From: Acinetobacter higginsii
Lineage (GTDB): Bacteria; Pseudomonadota; Gammaproteobacteria; Pseudomonadales; Moraxellaceae
Reading direction: 5' to 3'
Length of the DNA: 64,000 bases
Assembly: GCF_000369525.1 (NCBI RefSeq)
Contig: NZ_KB850072.1
Location: 372,001 to 436,000, forward strand
The notes below the pieces were generated by a model that did no database searches, was not told where the DNA came from, and saw nothing but the letters and a program-made list of their open reading frames with translations. Within the stretch, counting starts at the first letter, position 1, and the number at the start of each line of letters is the position of its first letter. The position numbers and the translations under genes are program-made. Of the stretch, positions 9,748-19,007 are shown piece by piece.

Positions 9748-10620
9748 TTATGTTGTGCAACTTGGTTTAACTGCTTTTCTATACACTAAATAAACACCAC
9801 TCAAGATTGCTGTAATTCCAATATAGTCGAAAGTAGAAAGTTGGGTATTAAAAATCATAAAGTCGAGTATTAAAGTCACAAGGGGCACAAGATAGAATAA
9901 GCTTGTTGTATTCACCAGATTGCCTGATTGTAGTAATTTATAAAAAATTAGTTGAGCAATCACAGAAACAATGATGCCTTGATATAAAACTGGAATCCAA
10001 AAGCCCCAATTCATCTCAAAATTAAATGATTGAAAAGGGATGATTAAGATCATGAAAATCAAAGAAATTGCATATTGTAGTGGTAAAACGTGCCATGGTT
10101 TTTCAGAAATTTTTCTTTGTAGAATCACACCTGCCGTAATACATGTCAGGCACATAATTGAAGCAAGCGTTGCCCATAAAGATAATTTATTGACAAACAT
10201 ATTGTTATAAACCAAACAAATAATTCCAAAAAAACTAAGCAGTAGTCCAGTAAGCTTCACTTTGGAAAAACTCTTTTCGGTAATAAAAAAAGTCAAAATG
10301 GGCTGTAATGCAAGGATGGTGGAAAGGAGCCCTGGTGAAATTCCAAATTCAAGGGATAAAAAATAAAATAGGGTATAACCCGTAATTAAAAAGCAACCCG
10401 TCAATATGACATATTTAAAAGAGGTGTTTTGTGGGTAAAAAGGCTGTTTTGAAATCACACAGAAGGATAAAATTAATGCGGTAGCAATCAAAAAGCGAAA
10501 AAACAGAAAAGGAATTGCAGCACCATGATGAAGTCCCCATTTGGTAAAAATAGCAGCGCTACCCCAAAGCAAAACAAATAGGCCAATATAAAGGAAATTC
10601 TCATTCTTAAGTTTGACCAT
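9748..10620 (-). CDS. EamA/DMT-family transporter
   Basis: The 290-residue protein is almost entirely hydrophobic, with about ten predicted membrane segments in two EamA repeats (roughly residues 5-135 and 145-280). Typical features are FVLLWGSAAIFTKWG at the N-terminus and FGISPGLLSTILALQPI at the end of the first repeat. Such carriers move metabolites or drugs across the inner membrane; the substrate cannot be told. An IS1595-family element lies 160 bases upstream of its start and may affect its promoter. Confidence 0.85.
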   Translation of the reverse strand: MVKLKNENFLYIGLFVLLWGSAAIFTKWGLHHGAAIPFLFFRFLIATALILSFCVISKQPFYPQNTSFKYVILTGCFLITGYTLFYFLSLEFGISPGLLSTILALQPILTFFITEKSFSKVKLTGLLLSFFGIICLVYNNMFVNKLSLWATLASIMCLTCITAGVILQRKISEKPWHVLPLQYAISLIFMILIIPFQSFNFEMNWGFWIPVLYQGIIVSVIAQLIFYKLLQSGNLVNTTSLFYLVPLVTLILDFMIFNTQLSTFDYIGITAILSGVYLVYRKAVKPSCTT

Positions 10621-10782
10621 TTTACTTATCCTTTTTAATATCTATATTTTTAGGTCTTTGAATATCAGTTTTATATGATCACTAAACTATGATTTTCACT
10701 CGATGGTTATAAAAATGCTTTACCATCTAAGACGGATAGAGCAAGTTATTTTAACAAATAATAAAAAGAATATATTTAGAAA

Positions 10783-11520
10783 GGGGCTTAGGAAGTTAAA
10801 GAGGATCATTGCGGAGTAGTTTCAGCAAATCGAGGTATAAATTACTATGCCGATGATTGAAGCGATACTCCGTTTCTTTAAGATGTAGATAAAACATCTT
10901 TTTGTCAATCCCATTAAACTTAATAAGCCTTTTCTTAGCATAGCCCCAGAATGATTCTATACCGTTGATATGACGCTCTCCACAGGCAAATTCATTGTCA
11001 CCATGATTTACTCTTAAGTGCTTATCAAAGCCAATATCTACTAAACCATCATATCCCCGCCATCCATCTGTATTAATGACTGAATCAAGTTCTATATGCC
11101 CACGGATAATGCCTTGTAGCGTAGCTTTGGAGCAATCTGGTACAATTTCTGTGTATACATTTCCATCTCGTTTAAGCAAACCAAATACAATGGTCTTTCC
11201 TGACGCCCCACGACCTCGTTTACCACGAACACGACGAGCACCAAAGTAAGATTCATCCAATTCAACGATACCATTGAAGGGAGATATTTCTTCACATTGG
11301 ATAGCAATCTTTTTACGCAATTTGATATAAATTGTATTGATAGAACGTACAGAAATATTGGTGAGTTTAGCGGTATCTGAAGCAGTAAAATCCATGGCAA
11401 AAAAGCGAATGATCTGCCTGAATTTTGCTTCTGTGATTCTTGAACGGGAATAGTATCTATTTTTTGCTTTCATATAAGGAAGTTACCATACTTTTTAATA
11501 TGCTTAACTTCCTAAGCCCC
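10783..11520 (-). mobile_element. IS1595-family insertion sequence, copy 1
   Basis: The 738-bp element has perfect ends GGGGCTTAGGAAGTTAA at both sides (inverted) and a single transposase. Its flanks carry the direct repeat TTAGAAA (10776-10782 and 11521-11527), so the target duplication is 7 bp as read here. It inserted exactly at the stop codon of the DUF2239 gene, and the duplicated bases restore the same TAA. A second copy of equal length in opposite orientation lies at 41472-42209. Confidence 0.96.
10796..11473 (-). CDS. IS1595-family transposase, copy 1
   Basis: The 225-residue transposase has an N-terminal helix-turn-helix region (FTASDTAKLTNISVRSINTIY) and the DDE_Tnp_IS1595 (ISXO2-like) catalytic domain: ELDESYFG, then NTDGWRGYDGL, then HINGIESFWGYAKKRL. 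It lacks the N-terminal zinc ribbon of larger family members, as in the IS1016-like group. Its protein is identical to that of copy 2. Confidence 0.95.
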   Translation of the reverse strand: MKAKNRYYSRSRITEAKFRQIIRFFAMDFTASDTAKLTNISVRSINTIYIKLRKKIAIQCEEISPFNGIVELDESYFGARRVRGKRGRGASGKTIVFGLLKRDGNVYTEIVPDCSKATLQGIIRGHIELDSVINTDGWRGYDGLVDIGFDKHLRVNHGDNEFACGERHINGIESFWGYAKKRLIKFNGIDKKMFYLHLKETEYRFNHRHSNLYLDLLKLLRNDPL

Positions 11521-12072
11521 TTAGAAAATATGATGTGTTTTAAAAACTAAATAGTTTTTTATATCTTTAGGATAATCTTGAATCATCTTTAAGAAATTCG
11601 CTTGATCACCCTGATATAAAGCACGGGTTGCCTCTTCATAATTGGGCATATTACCCAACATGGCAGACATAAAGCGGTCGGTGGATTGTTTGGCGAGCAT
11701 GATATTGCTTTCAGAAGTTGGATCATTCAGCTCTTTATCAATCAACTTCCGAATCACAGCAGATGCACTGGAACTCTGTTGATCTAACCAATCCCAATGT
11801 TTTTTTTGTAAGGTAATTTCACGAGAGATGACCCCAAGTTTCGGTCGCCCAACTTTCTTTGTCGGCTCAGGCTCGCTATAACGTTGATGAATTTCTTGTT
11901 CAGAACCAGAAAGATCAAGATCAACCTGTCGGCCAGTTTGATCATTGAAAATTAAAATATTCTCAATTGTTTTAGGCCTAAGTTTAATCTTAATTGCAAG
12001 CTCAGTAGGTTGCCCAGTTGCGATGAAGGTACTCCCTGAAAAGGCAGTATAGGTTGTTATTTGAGTATTCAT
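11521..12072 (-). CDS. DUF2239 family protein
   Basis: The 183-residue protein begins TYTAFSGSTFIATG and contains ILIFNDQTGRQVDLDLSGSE and VGRPKLGVISREITLQKKHWDWL, features of DUF2239. The middle resembles a DNA-binding arm (KKVGRPKLG), but no function is established. The IS1595 copy abuts its stop codon; reconstruction of the pre-insertion sequence keeps the same TAA, so the protein is complete. It could share regulation with nothing nearby; its upstream region faces the 12290 gene divergently. Confidence 0.75.
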   Translation of the reverse strand: MNTQITTYTAFSGSTFIATGQPTELAIKIKLRPKTIENILIFNDQTGRQVDLDLSGSEQEIHQRYSEPEPTKKVGRPKLGVISREITLQKKHWDWLDQQSSSASAVIRKLIDKELNDPTSESNIMLAKQSTDRFMSAMLGNMPNYEEATRALYQGDQANFLKMIQDYPKDIKNYLVFKTHHIF

Positions 12073-12289
12073 TTTCTTCGGATTGTTTTATACGGGTAAA
12101 ATAATATTATCAGGGTAAAAATAATTATGCAAATAAATATAGCTTCAAAAGATCTGATTCAGTTGGAGAGCTAGCTCTCAAATCTGACATAAAAAATGAT
12201 GCAGATAGAATGCCAATTTTCAATTTTATTCTGCTTTGATATCGCTTTTATGAGACAATGTTTTTTTATTTTTGTGTATTAGGACTCCC

Positions 12290-12805
12290 ATGATTGAGCA
12301 ATCTCCTGAATCTTTAAGCGATATCGAAATTTTAGACATTTTACAGTCTATGAAAAAAGATAAGCTGGATACGGAAGCAAATGAGATTATCCGTAATGGG
12401 GGGAAGGCTGGGCGTCAAGAAGCACACAAACAAGCTTTGGTTGCACTGAATACAAGCTTTGAAGAAAAGTTTGTAGAAGCAGTTACGCTGGCATTAGGTT
12501 TGAATGCCGGTCAGGCGAAAAAAATTCGCTATAAAAAAGATCGTATCCGTATTTTAAAAGTGCGTGGTATTGATTATTTAGCGATTGATGGTGCAGAAAC
12601 CGCTCAGGTCTTGGCTCAGGTTGCTCAAGCGATTATCCGTGAAGATGCAATCGTGACAGAAGGTCTACACAATATTTTCCCATTTTGGAAAGAAGGTTGG
12701 CCAATGGTTCAGTTTGATAATGCTTATAAGATCTTGGCAGAAGACATTGCTATTCACTATCAAGCGACCTTGGATGAACTCATCTCAATGTATGGTGGGA
12801 ATTAA
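12290..12805 (+). CDS. conserved hypothetical protein
   Basis: I do not recognise this 171-residue protein. It is soluble, with acidic and helical N- and C-termini and a basic central stretch (AGQAKKIRYKKDRIRILKVRG). The ATG at 12290 is preferred to an upstream in-frame TTG because AGGA lies just before it. A 67-base gap separates it from the small L7/L12-like gene downstream, so the two may be co-transcribed. Confidence 0.65.
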   Translation: MIEQSPESLSDIEILDILQSMKKDKLDTEANEIIRNGGKAGRQEAHKQALVALNTSFEEKFVEAVTLALGLNAGQAKKIRYKKDRIRILKVRGIDYLAIDGAETAQVLAQVAQAIIREDAIVTEGLHNIFPFWKEGWPMVQFDNAYKILAEDIAIHYQATLDELISMYGGN

Positions 12806-12872
12806 GGAATTATAAACCTCCTGTTCTGATCAATGCGGTTGCCAATAGAAAATAACAAGGATTGTTACTTTT

Positions 12873-13136
12873 ATGAATTTACCACCGACGATTCCTGCAG
12901 AAGCTTTAGCCATGCTTCGTGCAGGGCAGCTGATTGATGCAATTAAGATCACGCGAGAAAAAACAGGTTTAGGTCTTAAGGAATCTAAAGATTTAATTGA
13001 TCAGTATCTTCAAGATCATCCACAAGAACAGGCGCAGATTCAAGAGCAGTTGGCGCAGCGGAGTCGTGGTGGAATCAAAGTCTTTATTTTAATTTTACTG
13101 ATATTGGCTGCCGTGATCTGGTTTGTTATGAAATAA
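12873..13136 (+). CDS. membrane-anchored L7/L12 C-terminal-domain-like protein
   Basis: The 87-residue protein holds a segment (AGQLIDAIKITREKTGLGLKE SKDLIDQYL) like the C-terminal domain of ribosomal protein L7/L12, in which K-(V/I)-R-x-x-TGLGLKEAK is conserved. It then ends in one membrane helix (VFILILLILAAVIWFVMK). The L7/L12 domain normally recruits translation GTPases; here it would sit at the membrane facing the cytoplasm. The role is unknown. Confidence 0.7.
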   Translation: MNLPPTIPAEALAMLRAGQLIDAIKITREKTGLGLKESKDLIDQYLQDHPQEQAQIQEQLAQRSRGGIKVFILILLILAAVIWFVMK

Positions 13137-13162
13137 AAAAAGCCCATATATGGGCTTTTTTT
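13135..13162. terminator. bidirectional terminator
   Basis: AAAAAAAGCCCATATATGGGCTTTTTTT is symmetric and lies between two convergent genes, serving both. Confidence 0.92.
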
Positions 13163-13173
13163 AGCTTTCAAGA

Positions 13174-14502
13174 TTAATCATCTTGGGATACTGGAGATTC
13201 ACCTTCGAGATTTGGTAAAACTTGGGTTACCAGCAATTGGTCAATTTTATAGTGGTCAATATCGACAACTTCAAATTTGAAACCAGCATATTCAACAGCA
13301 TCGGCAGGACGTGGGATCTTGCGTAAACGATACATGATAAAGCCTGCAATCGTTTCGTAATTCTCATTTTCAGGGAATTCTTCGATGGTTAATGCGTGTT
13401 TTACATCTTCAATTGGTGTACTGCCATCAATCAGCCAAGAATGATTATCGCGTTTGATAATCTGCTTTTCTTCATCCATCGGTGTGACCCAGTCGCCCAT
13501 AACCGTGATCATAATATCGCTGAGCGTGATAACACCAACAACCAAAGCATACTCGTTGATCACAACAGCAAACTTTTCTTTGGTTGAACGGAAACGATCC
13601 AGCAATTCAGACAAGGTTAAAGAGTCTGGAATAATCAGGACATTACGGATGGTTGATTCATTGAGTTGGGTAAAGGATTGATTGTTTAAGATGCGTACCA
13701 GAATATCTTTGGCATCGACATAACCAATCACTTGATCAATATGTTCACTGCACACTAAGAATTTTGAATAAGGATGTTCAGCCAGTTTTTGACGAATACT
13801 CTGTTCAGGTTCATTCAAGGTGAAATAAACAATATTTTCTCGTGCCGTCATGCTGGATGGGACAGTTCGTTCTTCAAGCTCAAATACATTTTCAATGAAA
13901 TGATGTTCTTGTTTTTGTAAGACACCAGCTTGTGCACCGGCATTTACAATGGCAGAAATATCATCAAAAGTCATACTATCATCGCGTTTAGTATCAATTT
14001 TAAAGATTCTAAAAATTGAATTTGCAATGATATTAATAAACCAAGCCAATGGTCTGCAGATTTTGATAAAGATCGTAATTGGATTGATGACTTTAATGGC
14101 TAGTTTTTCTGGGAAAATCATGGCCAAACGTTTTGGCATCAAATCAGCAAATAAGATAAATAGGGAAGTGACTGTTAAAAAAGATAAGCTGAATCCGATG
14201 GTATCTGCCCAAGGCCCCGGGTAAAGCTCAGTCGCCAAATTGTGGAAGTAAGGACGCAATGAGGATTCACCGACAATACCCCCCAAGATCGCAACAGCAT
14301 TCACACCGACTTGCGTAGATGCAAAAAAGTCTGCAGAGTTTTCTTGTAACTCAATGACTTTATTTGCTCTTTCCTCACCGCTTTCAGCAATGAGTTTGAG
14401 TTTGAGTTTTCGTGATCCAGCAATCGCGATTTCAGATAAGGATAAAAAGAATGAACATGCGACTAGAAGAACTAGAATCATCATGCTTTGTAAAATATCC
14501 AT
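13174..14502 (-). CDS. CNNM/CorC-type membrane protein with CBS pair
   Basis: The 442-residue protein has an N-terminal DUF21 (CNNM) membrane domain (residues 1-190, with ACSFFLSLSEIAIAGSRKLKL), a CBS pair (about 205-330), and a C-terminal CorC_HlyC domain (about 345-430). Proteins of this layout are often called hemolysins by tradition; several relatives act in magnesium or other cation efflux. The gene is monocistronic. Confidence 0.87.
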   Translation of the reverse strand: MDILQSMMILVLLVACSFFLSLSEIAIAGSRKLKLKLIAESGEERANKVIELQENSADFFASTQVGVNAVAILGGIVGESSLRPYFHNLATELYPGPWADTIGFSLSFLTVTSLFILFADLMPKRLAMIFPEKLAIKVINPITIFIKICRPLAWFINIIANSIFRIFKIDTKRDDSMTFDDISAIVNAGAQAGVLQKQEHHFIENVFELEERTVPSSMTARENIVYFTLNEPEQSIRQKLAEHPYSKFLVCSEHIDQVIGYVDAKDILVRILNNQSFTQLNESTIRNVLIIPDSLTLSELLDRFRSTKEKFAVVINEYALVVGVITLSDIMITVMGDWVTPMDEEKQIIKRDNHSWLIDGSTPIEDVKHALTIEEFPENENYETIAGFIMYRLRKIPRPADAVEYAGFKFEVVDIDHYKIDQLLVTQVLPNLEGESPVSQDD

Positions 14503-14703
14503 ACATCACCTATGTTGATAGGACACAGCCTATAAAGTCGCTTATGCAAATAATTGTTTGTAACGCATTATTTCACTCGCTTATTCTTTAAGAGAATATA
14601 ATCTATCAATAAGTAAAAGAAATAAATTTTTATTGATATTATTATTAAAACAATCAGCCACACAGAAAATATGGCTGAAAATTCATCTTGTTAATGTGTC
14701 AGT

Positions 14704-15705
14704 TTAGAAAAAACTATGTGGTAATTGTGAATTGCCATTATTCAACAAATACTCACGATTTTCTTCTTCAATCATTTGACGTGCAACAAATAGGATCAAT
14801 TGTCTGAGCCAACGATGTGCAGGATGATGATGTAACAACGGACACCAAGCCATTTTAAGTTCAAATTCGGGAATATAGAACGGAGGATCCTTTATAACCA
14901 GTCTAGGATTCTGTGTTTGTAAGCGTGCCATACGTGTTGGTAGCGTCGCGATTAAATCTACATTTTGCGCTAACAGTGCTGGCATTTGATAATGACGGGT
15001 AAATACAGAGATCTTACGGCGTTGACCGATACGCTCTAACGCTTGATCAATCCAACCTAATCCAGCTTGTTTTTCTGGATTAACACCAAAGCCGACACCC
15101 ATACCTGTTTTAGATACCCAAATATGCTGTGCATCTAAATAGCTTTTTAAATTGAGATGAGTCACTGCAGGGTGTTTATCATTTAAAATACAGCTAAAAC
15201 TATCACGCCATACTAAGACCTGGTGGAAGCTTTGCGGGATTTCGTTGAAGCGGTTAATGGCTAAGTCAACTTTACCTTGTTCCATATCACGGTAGGATAC
15301 GTCACTTGGGGTTAAGAAATCCAAGACCACGTTTGGTGCTTCTGAGCGTAAAGCTTTTACTAAACGTGGAACTAAAGTCGCTTCGGCATAATCGGATGTC
15401 ATAATCCGGAATACACGATTACTGGTATAAGGACGGAATTCAGTACGCGGTTCAAGGATCATTGACAGATCAGCTAGCGCATCTCGAATACGTGGCTGTA
15501 ATTCTAATGCGCGTTCTGTTGGCGTCATGCCCTCAGAAGAACGAATGAGTAGGGGGTCGTTAAATAAATTACGTAAACGACGCAGAATATTACTCATCGC
15601 AGGCTGGGTAACGCCCAATTGCTCTGCTGCGCGGGTGACATTTTTTTCACGAAGAAGTACGTCAAGATAAATTAATAAATTGAGATCGACGCGCTCCAGA
15701 TTCAT
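14704..15705 (-). CDS. LysR-family transcriptional regulator
   Basis: The 332-residue regulator has the winged helix-turn-helix at residues 10-65 (NVTRAAEQLGVTQPAMSNILRRL) and a periplasmic-binding-protein-like effector domain. The start at 15705 gives the usual family N-terminus MNLERVDLNLLIYLDVLLRE; a longer frame upstream would add 33 unlike residues. The ribosome-binding site is poor. It is transcribed away from aceA with 530 bases between them, so it may control isocitrate lyase, but this is inferred only from position. Confidence 0.88.
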   Translation of the reverse strand: MNLERVDLNLLIYLDVLLREKNVTRAAEQLGVTQPAMSNILRRLRNLFNDPLLIRSSEGMTPTERALELQPRIRDALADLSMILEPRTEFRPYTSNRVFRIMTSDYAEATLVPRLVKALRSEAPNVVLDFLTPSDVSYRDMEQGKVDLAINRFNEIPQSFHQVLVWRDSFSCILNDKHPAVTHLNLKSYLDAQHIWVSKTGMGVGFGVNPEKQAGLGWIDQALERIGQRRKISVFTRHYQMPALLAQNVDLIATLPTRMARLQTQNPRLVIKDPPFYIPEFELKMAWCPLLHHHPAHRWLRQLILFVARQMIEEENREYLLNNGNSQLPHSFF

Positions 15706-16235
15706 AAAAAAAATACCGAAAATAAAATCCTTGAATTGCCTTGAATTATGACATATCCAAAGGGATTTGTGTAACTTAATCCTACATAAAAGCAACAGCC
15801 TCAATGCTTATGCTTCAACTTGGCACATTCTGTCGAATTATTTAATTTTGACGGCTTTTTATGCTGTGGTTTTGTATTCAAATTGAAGGAAAATACACAG
15901 AAAAATTGTCATTTTCTGCAACTCAAATAAGCAAGTTTCAGCTTTTTATGAACTGATGAGTCTAGAAAATGGGGCTAAAATTTGATGCTTGGCCCAAGTT
16001 GTGTATTTTGTAAAATTAATAAAAACAAATACTTGTTTGGTGTTTTTTGTATTCTTGAAAAATGGTTATACATATATTTTTTTAGAAAATACTGAAGATT
16101 AAGCCAGAATATTGGATAAAACACTTGCCAAAGACTAAGCTGTGATACATGTTGATGAGGTGCTTTAAATCTAGACTAATTAAAATCAGGATTTATTAGC
16201 AATCATTCGATGCCAATCCGCAAAAGGAATATATC
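15706..16235. promoter_or_regulatory. divergent LysR-aceA control region
   Basis: This AT-rich 530-base gap has no ORF. The 10-mer TTTTGTATTC occurs twice (15870-15879 and 16045-16054), each soon followed by GAA, and the related TGTATTTTG lies at 16002-16010. They may be sites for a regulator of aceA. Confidence 0.4.
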
Positions 16236-17840
16236 ATGTCTACATATCAAACAGCGATTGATGCAATCCGCGAACTAAAAGCAAAATTCGGCGACACTTG
16301 GCGCGATATTAGCCCAGAAGATGCTGCGCGTATGCAAATGCAAAACCAATTCAAAACTGGTTTAGATATTGCTAAATATACAGCTGCGATTATGCGTCGT
16401 GATATGGCTGCTTATGATGCTGATTCTAGCAAATATACTCAATCATTAGGTTGCTGGCACGGTTTTATCGCGCAACAAAAAATGATTGCGAACAAAAAAT
16501 ACTTCGGTACAACTGAACGTCGCTATATCTACCTTTCTGGTTGGATGGTTGCTGCACTTCGTTCAGAATTTGGTCCACTTCCTGACCAATCTATGCATGA
16601 AAAAACTTCTGTACCTGCTTTGATCGAAGAAATCTACACTTTCTTACGTCAAGCTGATGCGAAAGAACTTAATGATTTATTCCGTGCGCTTAAAAAAGCA
16701 AACGAAGCTGGTGATACTGCTAAAGCTGCTGAAATCACTGCTCAAATCGACGGTTTCCAAACTCACGTTGTGCCAATTATTGCGGACATCGACGCTGGTT
16801 TCGGTAACGAAGAAGCGACTTACTTACTTGCACGTAAGATGATCGAAGCGGGTGCTTGTGCACTTCAAATCGAAAACCAAGTATCTGACGCGAAACAATG
16901 TGGTCACCAAGCTGGTAAAGTAACAGTTCCACACGAAGACTTCATCGCTAAAATCCATGCATTACGTTATGCATTCTTAGAAATGGGTCTTGATGACGGT
17001 ATCATCGTTGCGCGTACTGACTCTGAAGGCGCTGACTTGACTCAAAAAATCCCAGTGGTTAAAGAGCCAGGCGACATCGCTTCTCAATACATCAGCTACT
17101 TAGATACAACTGAAATTGACATTGCTGATGCTCAAGAAGATGAAATCTTGATCAAACGTAATGGTAAATTACACCGTCCTAAGCGTTTAGCTTCTGGTTT
17201 ATATCAGTTCCGTGCTGACACTCAAATTGACCGTGTTGTACTTGACTGTGTATCTAGCCTTCAAAATGGTGCAGACCTTCTTTGGATCGAAACTGCGACT
17301 CCAAACGTAGAAGAAATCGCTCACATGGTTAACCGTGTACGTGAAACTGTTCCAAATGCGAAGCTTGTTTATAACAACAGCCCATCGTTCAACTGGACTT
17401 TAAACTTCCGACAACAAGCTTACGACCGTTGGGTTGCTGAAGGTAAAGACGTTTCTGCTTACGACCGTGCTAAATTAATGAGCGCTGAGTACGATGCTAC
17501 TGAATTAGCTGCTGATGCAGACGCTAAGATCCGTACATTCCAAGCAGATGCTGCTCGTGAAGCGGGTGTATTCCATCACTTGATCACACTTCCGACTTAC
17601 CACACTGCTGCGCTTTCTACTCATGAGCTTGCACAAGGTTACTTCGGTTCTGAAGGTATGTTGGCTTATGTTGCTGGCGTACAACGTAAAGAAATCCGTG
17701 GTGGTATCGCTTGTGTTAAACACCAAGCAATGGCGGGTTCTGACATCGGTGATGATCACAAAGAAATCTTCTCTGGTGACAACGCTCTTAAAGCACACGA
17801 TGATGCTAAAAACACAATGAACCAATTCGCTGCTCACTAA
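16236..17840 (+). CDS. aceA: isocitrate lyase
   Basis: The 534-residue enzyme splits isocitrate into glyoxylate and succinate in the glyoxylate bypass, needed for growth on acetate and fatty acids. The active-site segment reads KQCGHQ near residue 220 (the family signature K-K/R-C-G-H with a Gln variant), and HVVPIIADIDAGFGNEEA precedes it. It belongs to the longer (about 530 residues) form found in Pseudomonas and Acinetobacter. AAGGAA precedes the start. Codon use is strongly biased toward frequent codons, suggesting high expression. Confidence 0.96.
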   Translation: MSTYQTAIDAIRELKAKFGDTWRDISPEDAARMQMQNQFKTGLDIAKYTAAIMRRDMAAYDADSSKYTQSLGCWHGFIAQQKMIANKKYFGTTERRYIYLSGWMVAALRSEFGPLPDQSMHEKTSVPALIEEIYTFLRQADAKELNDLFRALKKANEAGDTAKAAEITAQIDGFQTHVVPIIADIDAGFGNEEATYLLARKMIEAGACALQIENQVSDAKQCGHQAGKVTVPHEDFIAKIHALRYAFLEMGLDDGIIVARTDSEGADLTQKIPVVKEPGDIASQYISYLDTTEIDIADAQEDEILIKRNGKLHRPKRLASGLYQFRADTQIDRVVLDCVSSLQNGADLLWIETATPNVEEIAHMVNRVRETVPNAKLVYNNSPSFNWTLNFRQQAYDRWVAEGKDVSAYDRAKLMSAEYDATELAADADAKIRTFQADAAREAGVFHHLITLPTYHTAALSTHELAQGYFGSEGMLAYVAGVQRKEIRGGIACVKHQAMAGSDIGDDHKEIFSGDNALKAHDDAKNTMNQFAAH

Positions 17841-17861
17841 GCACTGAACTGATTCAAAAGA

Positions 17862-17888
17862 AAACCCTGCGAAAGCAGGGTTTTTTTA
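17862..17888 (+). terminator. terminator after aceA
   Basis: AAACCCTGC-GAAA-GCAGGGTTT followed by a T run. Confidence 0.93.
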
Positions 17889-18101
17889 TTGCTTTAAAAT
17901 AAATACTTAAGACTGAATCTTTGTTTCAAGAAAACTAATTAGGGTCTTTCTGATTATTCGTGATGAGACGCTTTCTATTGAAAGAATTTATTCAATGAGA
18001 TCTATCTTTATTAATCTAAGGACGATGTAAAAGAGACTTTATTTAAAAAGAGCAAGTGAATTGAATGGCTGAGTTGAATGATTCCATCAAAATATAAGCA
18101 T

Positions 18102-18130
18102 AAAAAAACTGCTCATAAAGAGCAGTCTTT
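18102..18130 (-). terminator. terminator after sodB
   Basis: On the minus strand GACTGCTC and GAGCAGTT form a hairpin with a TTTAT loop, followed by TTTTTTT. Confidence 0.85.
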
Positions 18131-18150
18131 TAAGTTTGGGAAATAATAAA

Positions 18151-18777
18151 TTATTTCTCAACACCTGCTGGTTGACCTGCAAGTTTAGCATTTGCATAGT
18201 CCCAGTTTACTAAGCTTTCTAGGAAAGTTGCGATGTACTTAGGACGTAAGTTACGGAAGTCGATGTAGTAAGCGTGTTCCCATACGTCGATGGTTAATAC
18301 TGCAACTTGGCCATGAGCAAGTGGAGTATCTGCATTGGCAGTTTTAGTAATCGATAATTTACCGTTTACTTCATCAGCAACTAACCAAGCCCAACCTGAA
18401 CCGAATTGAGTTGTTGCAGCAGCAGTAAATTCCTCTGCAAACTTTTCGTAGCTACCAAAAGCTTCTTCAATTTTCGCTGCAATCGCACCTGTAGGTTTAC
18501 CACCACCATTTGGCTTCATGCTGTTCCAGTAGAACGTGTGGTTCCATACTTGCGCAGCGTTGTTAAAGATACCTGCTTTAGATGCATCACCAGCAGACGC
18601 TTTGATGATTTCTTCTAAAGATTTACCTTCAAGGTCTGTACCTTTGATTAAGTTGTTTAAGTTAACAACATAAGTATTGTGGTGTTTGTCGTGATGGTAT
18701 TCTAAAGTTTCGCGAGTGATGTGTGGCGCTAAATCATCATAGCCATATGGAAGTGCAGGTAAAGTAATGGTTGTCAT
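18151..18777 (-). CDS. sodB: superoxide dismutase, Fe type
   Basis: The 208-residue enzyme turns superoxide into oxygen and hydrogen peroxide in the cytoplasm. Metal ligands are in HHDKHHNTYV (His), QVWNHTFYWNSM (His) and [11 protein letters not shown] (Asp and His). Gln in AQVWNHTF and Ala in NADTPLAHG at the positions that discriminate metals point to the iron form. A second, manganese-type gene lies 230 bases upstream on the same strand but each appears to have its own promoter. Confidence 0.94.
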   Translation of the reverse strand: MTTITLPALPYGYDDLAPHITRETLEYHHDKHHNTYVVNLNNLIKGTDLEGKSLEEIIKASAGDASKAGIFNNAAQVWNHTFYWNSMKPNGGGKPTGAIAAKIEEAFGSYEKFAEEFTAAATTQFGSGWAWLVADEVNGKLSITKTANADTPLAHGQVAVLTIDVWEHAYYIDFRNLRPKYIATFLESLVNWDYANAKLAGQPAGVEK

Positions 18778-19007
18778 GTTTCATTCCTTGCAAATTTGCT
18801 GGGTTTTACATTAAGTGCCTTTATTGTAAATGATTCTATAGATAATAGGGCAGTCTTTTAATACACAAAATATGCAAAAAATTTCGTTATGAGACATATA
18901 CGATACAACAATGATTAGAGTTTTTAGCTCGTTTAGTGAACGTTCTAAGACACTCTAACCCGTTTTTTATGGAGATACTGAATCAGGCCGAGCTGATTCG
19001 AAAATTA

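Noticed and set aside
9670..9789. A hydrophobic frame on the plus strand after the cysN terminator (reads QKAGIGSVGYLLIVFF).
   Set aside because: It has no ATG or ribosome-binding site, follows a terminator and overlaps the end of the DMT gene. It may be a gene remnant, but I cannot support it.
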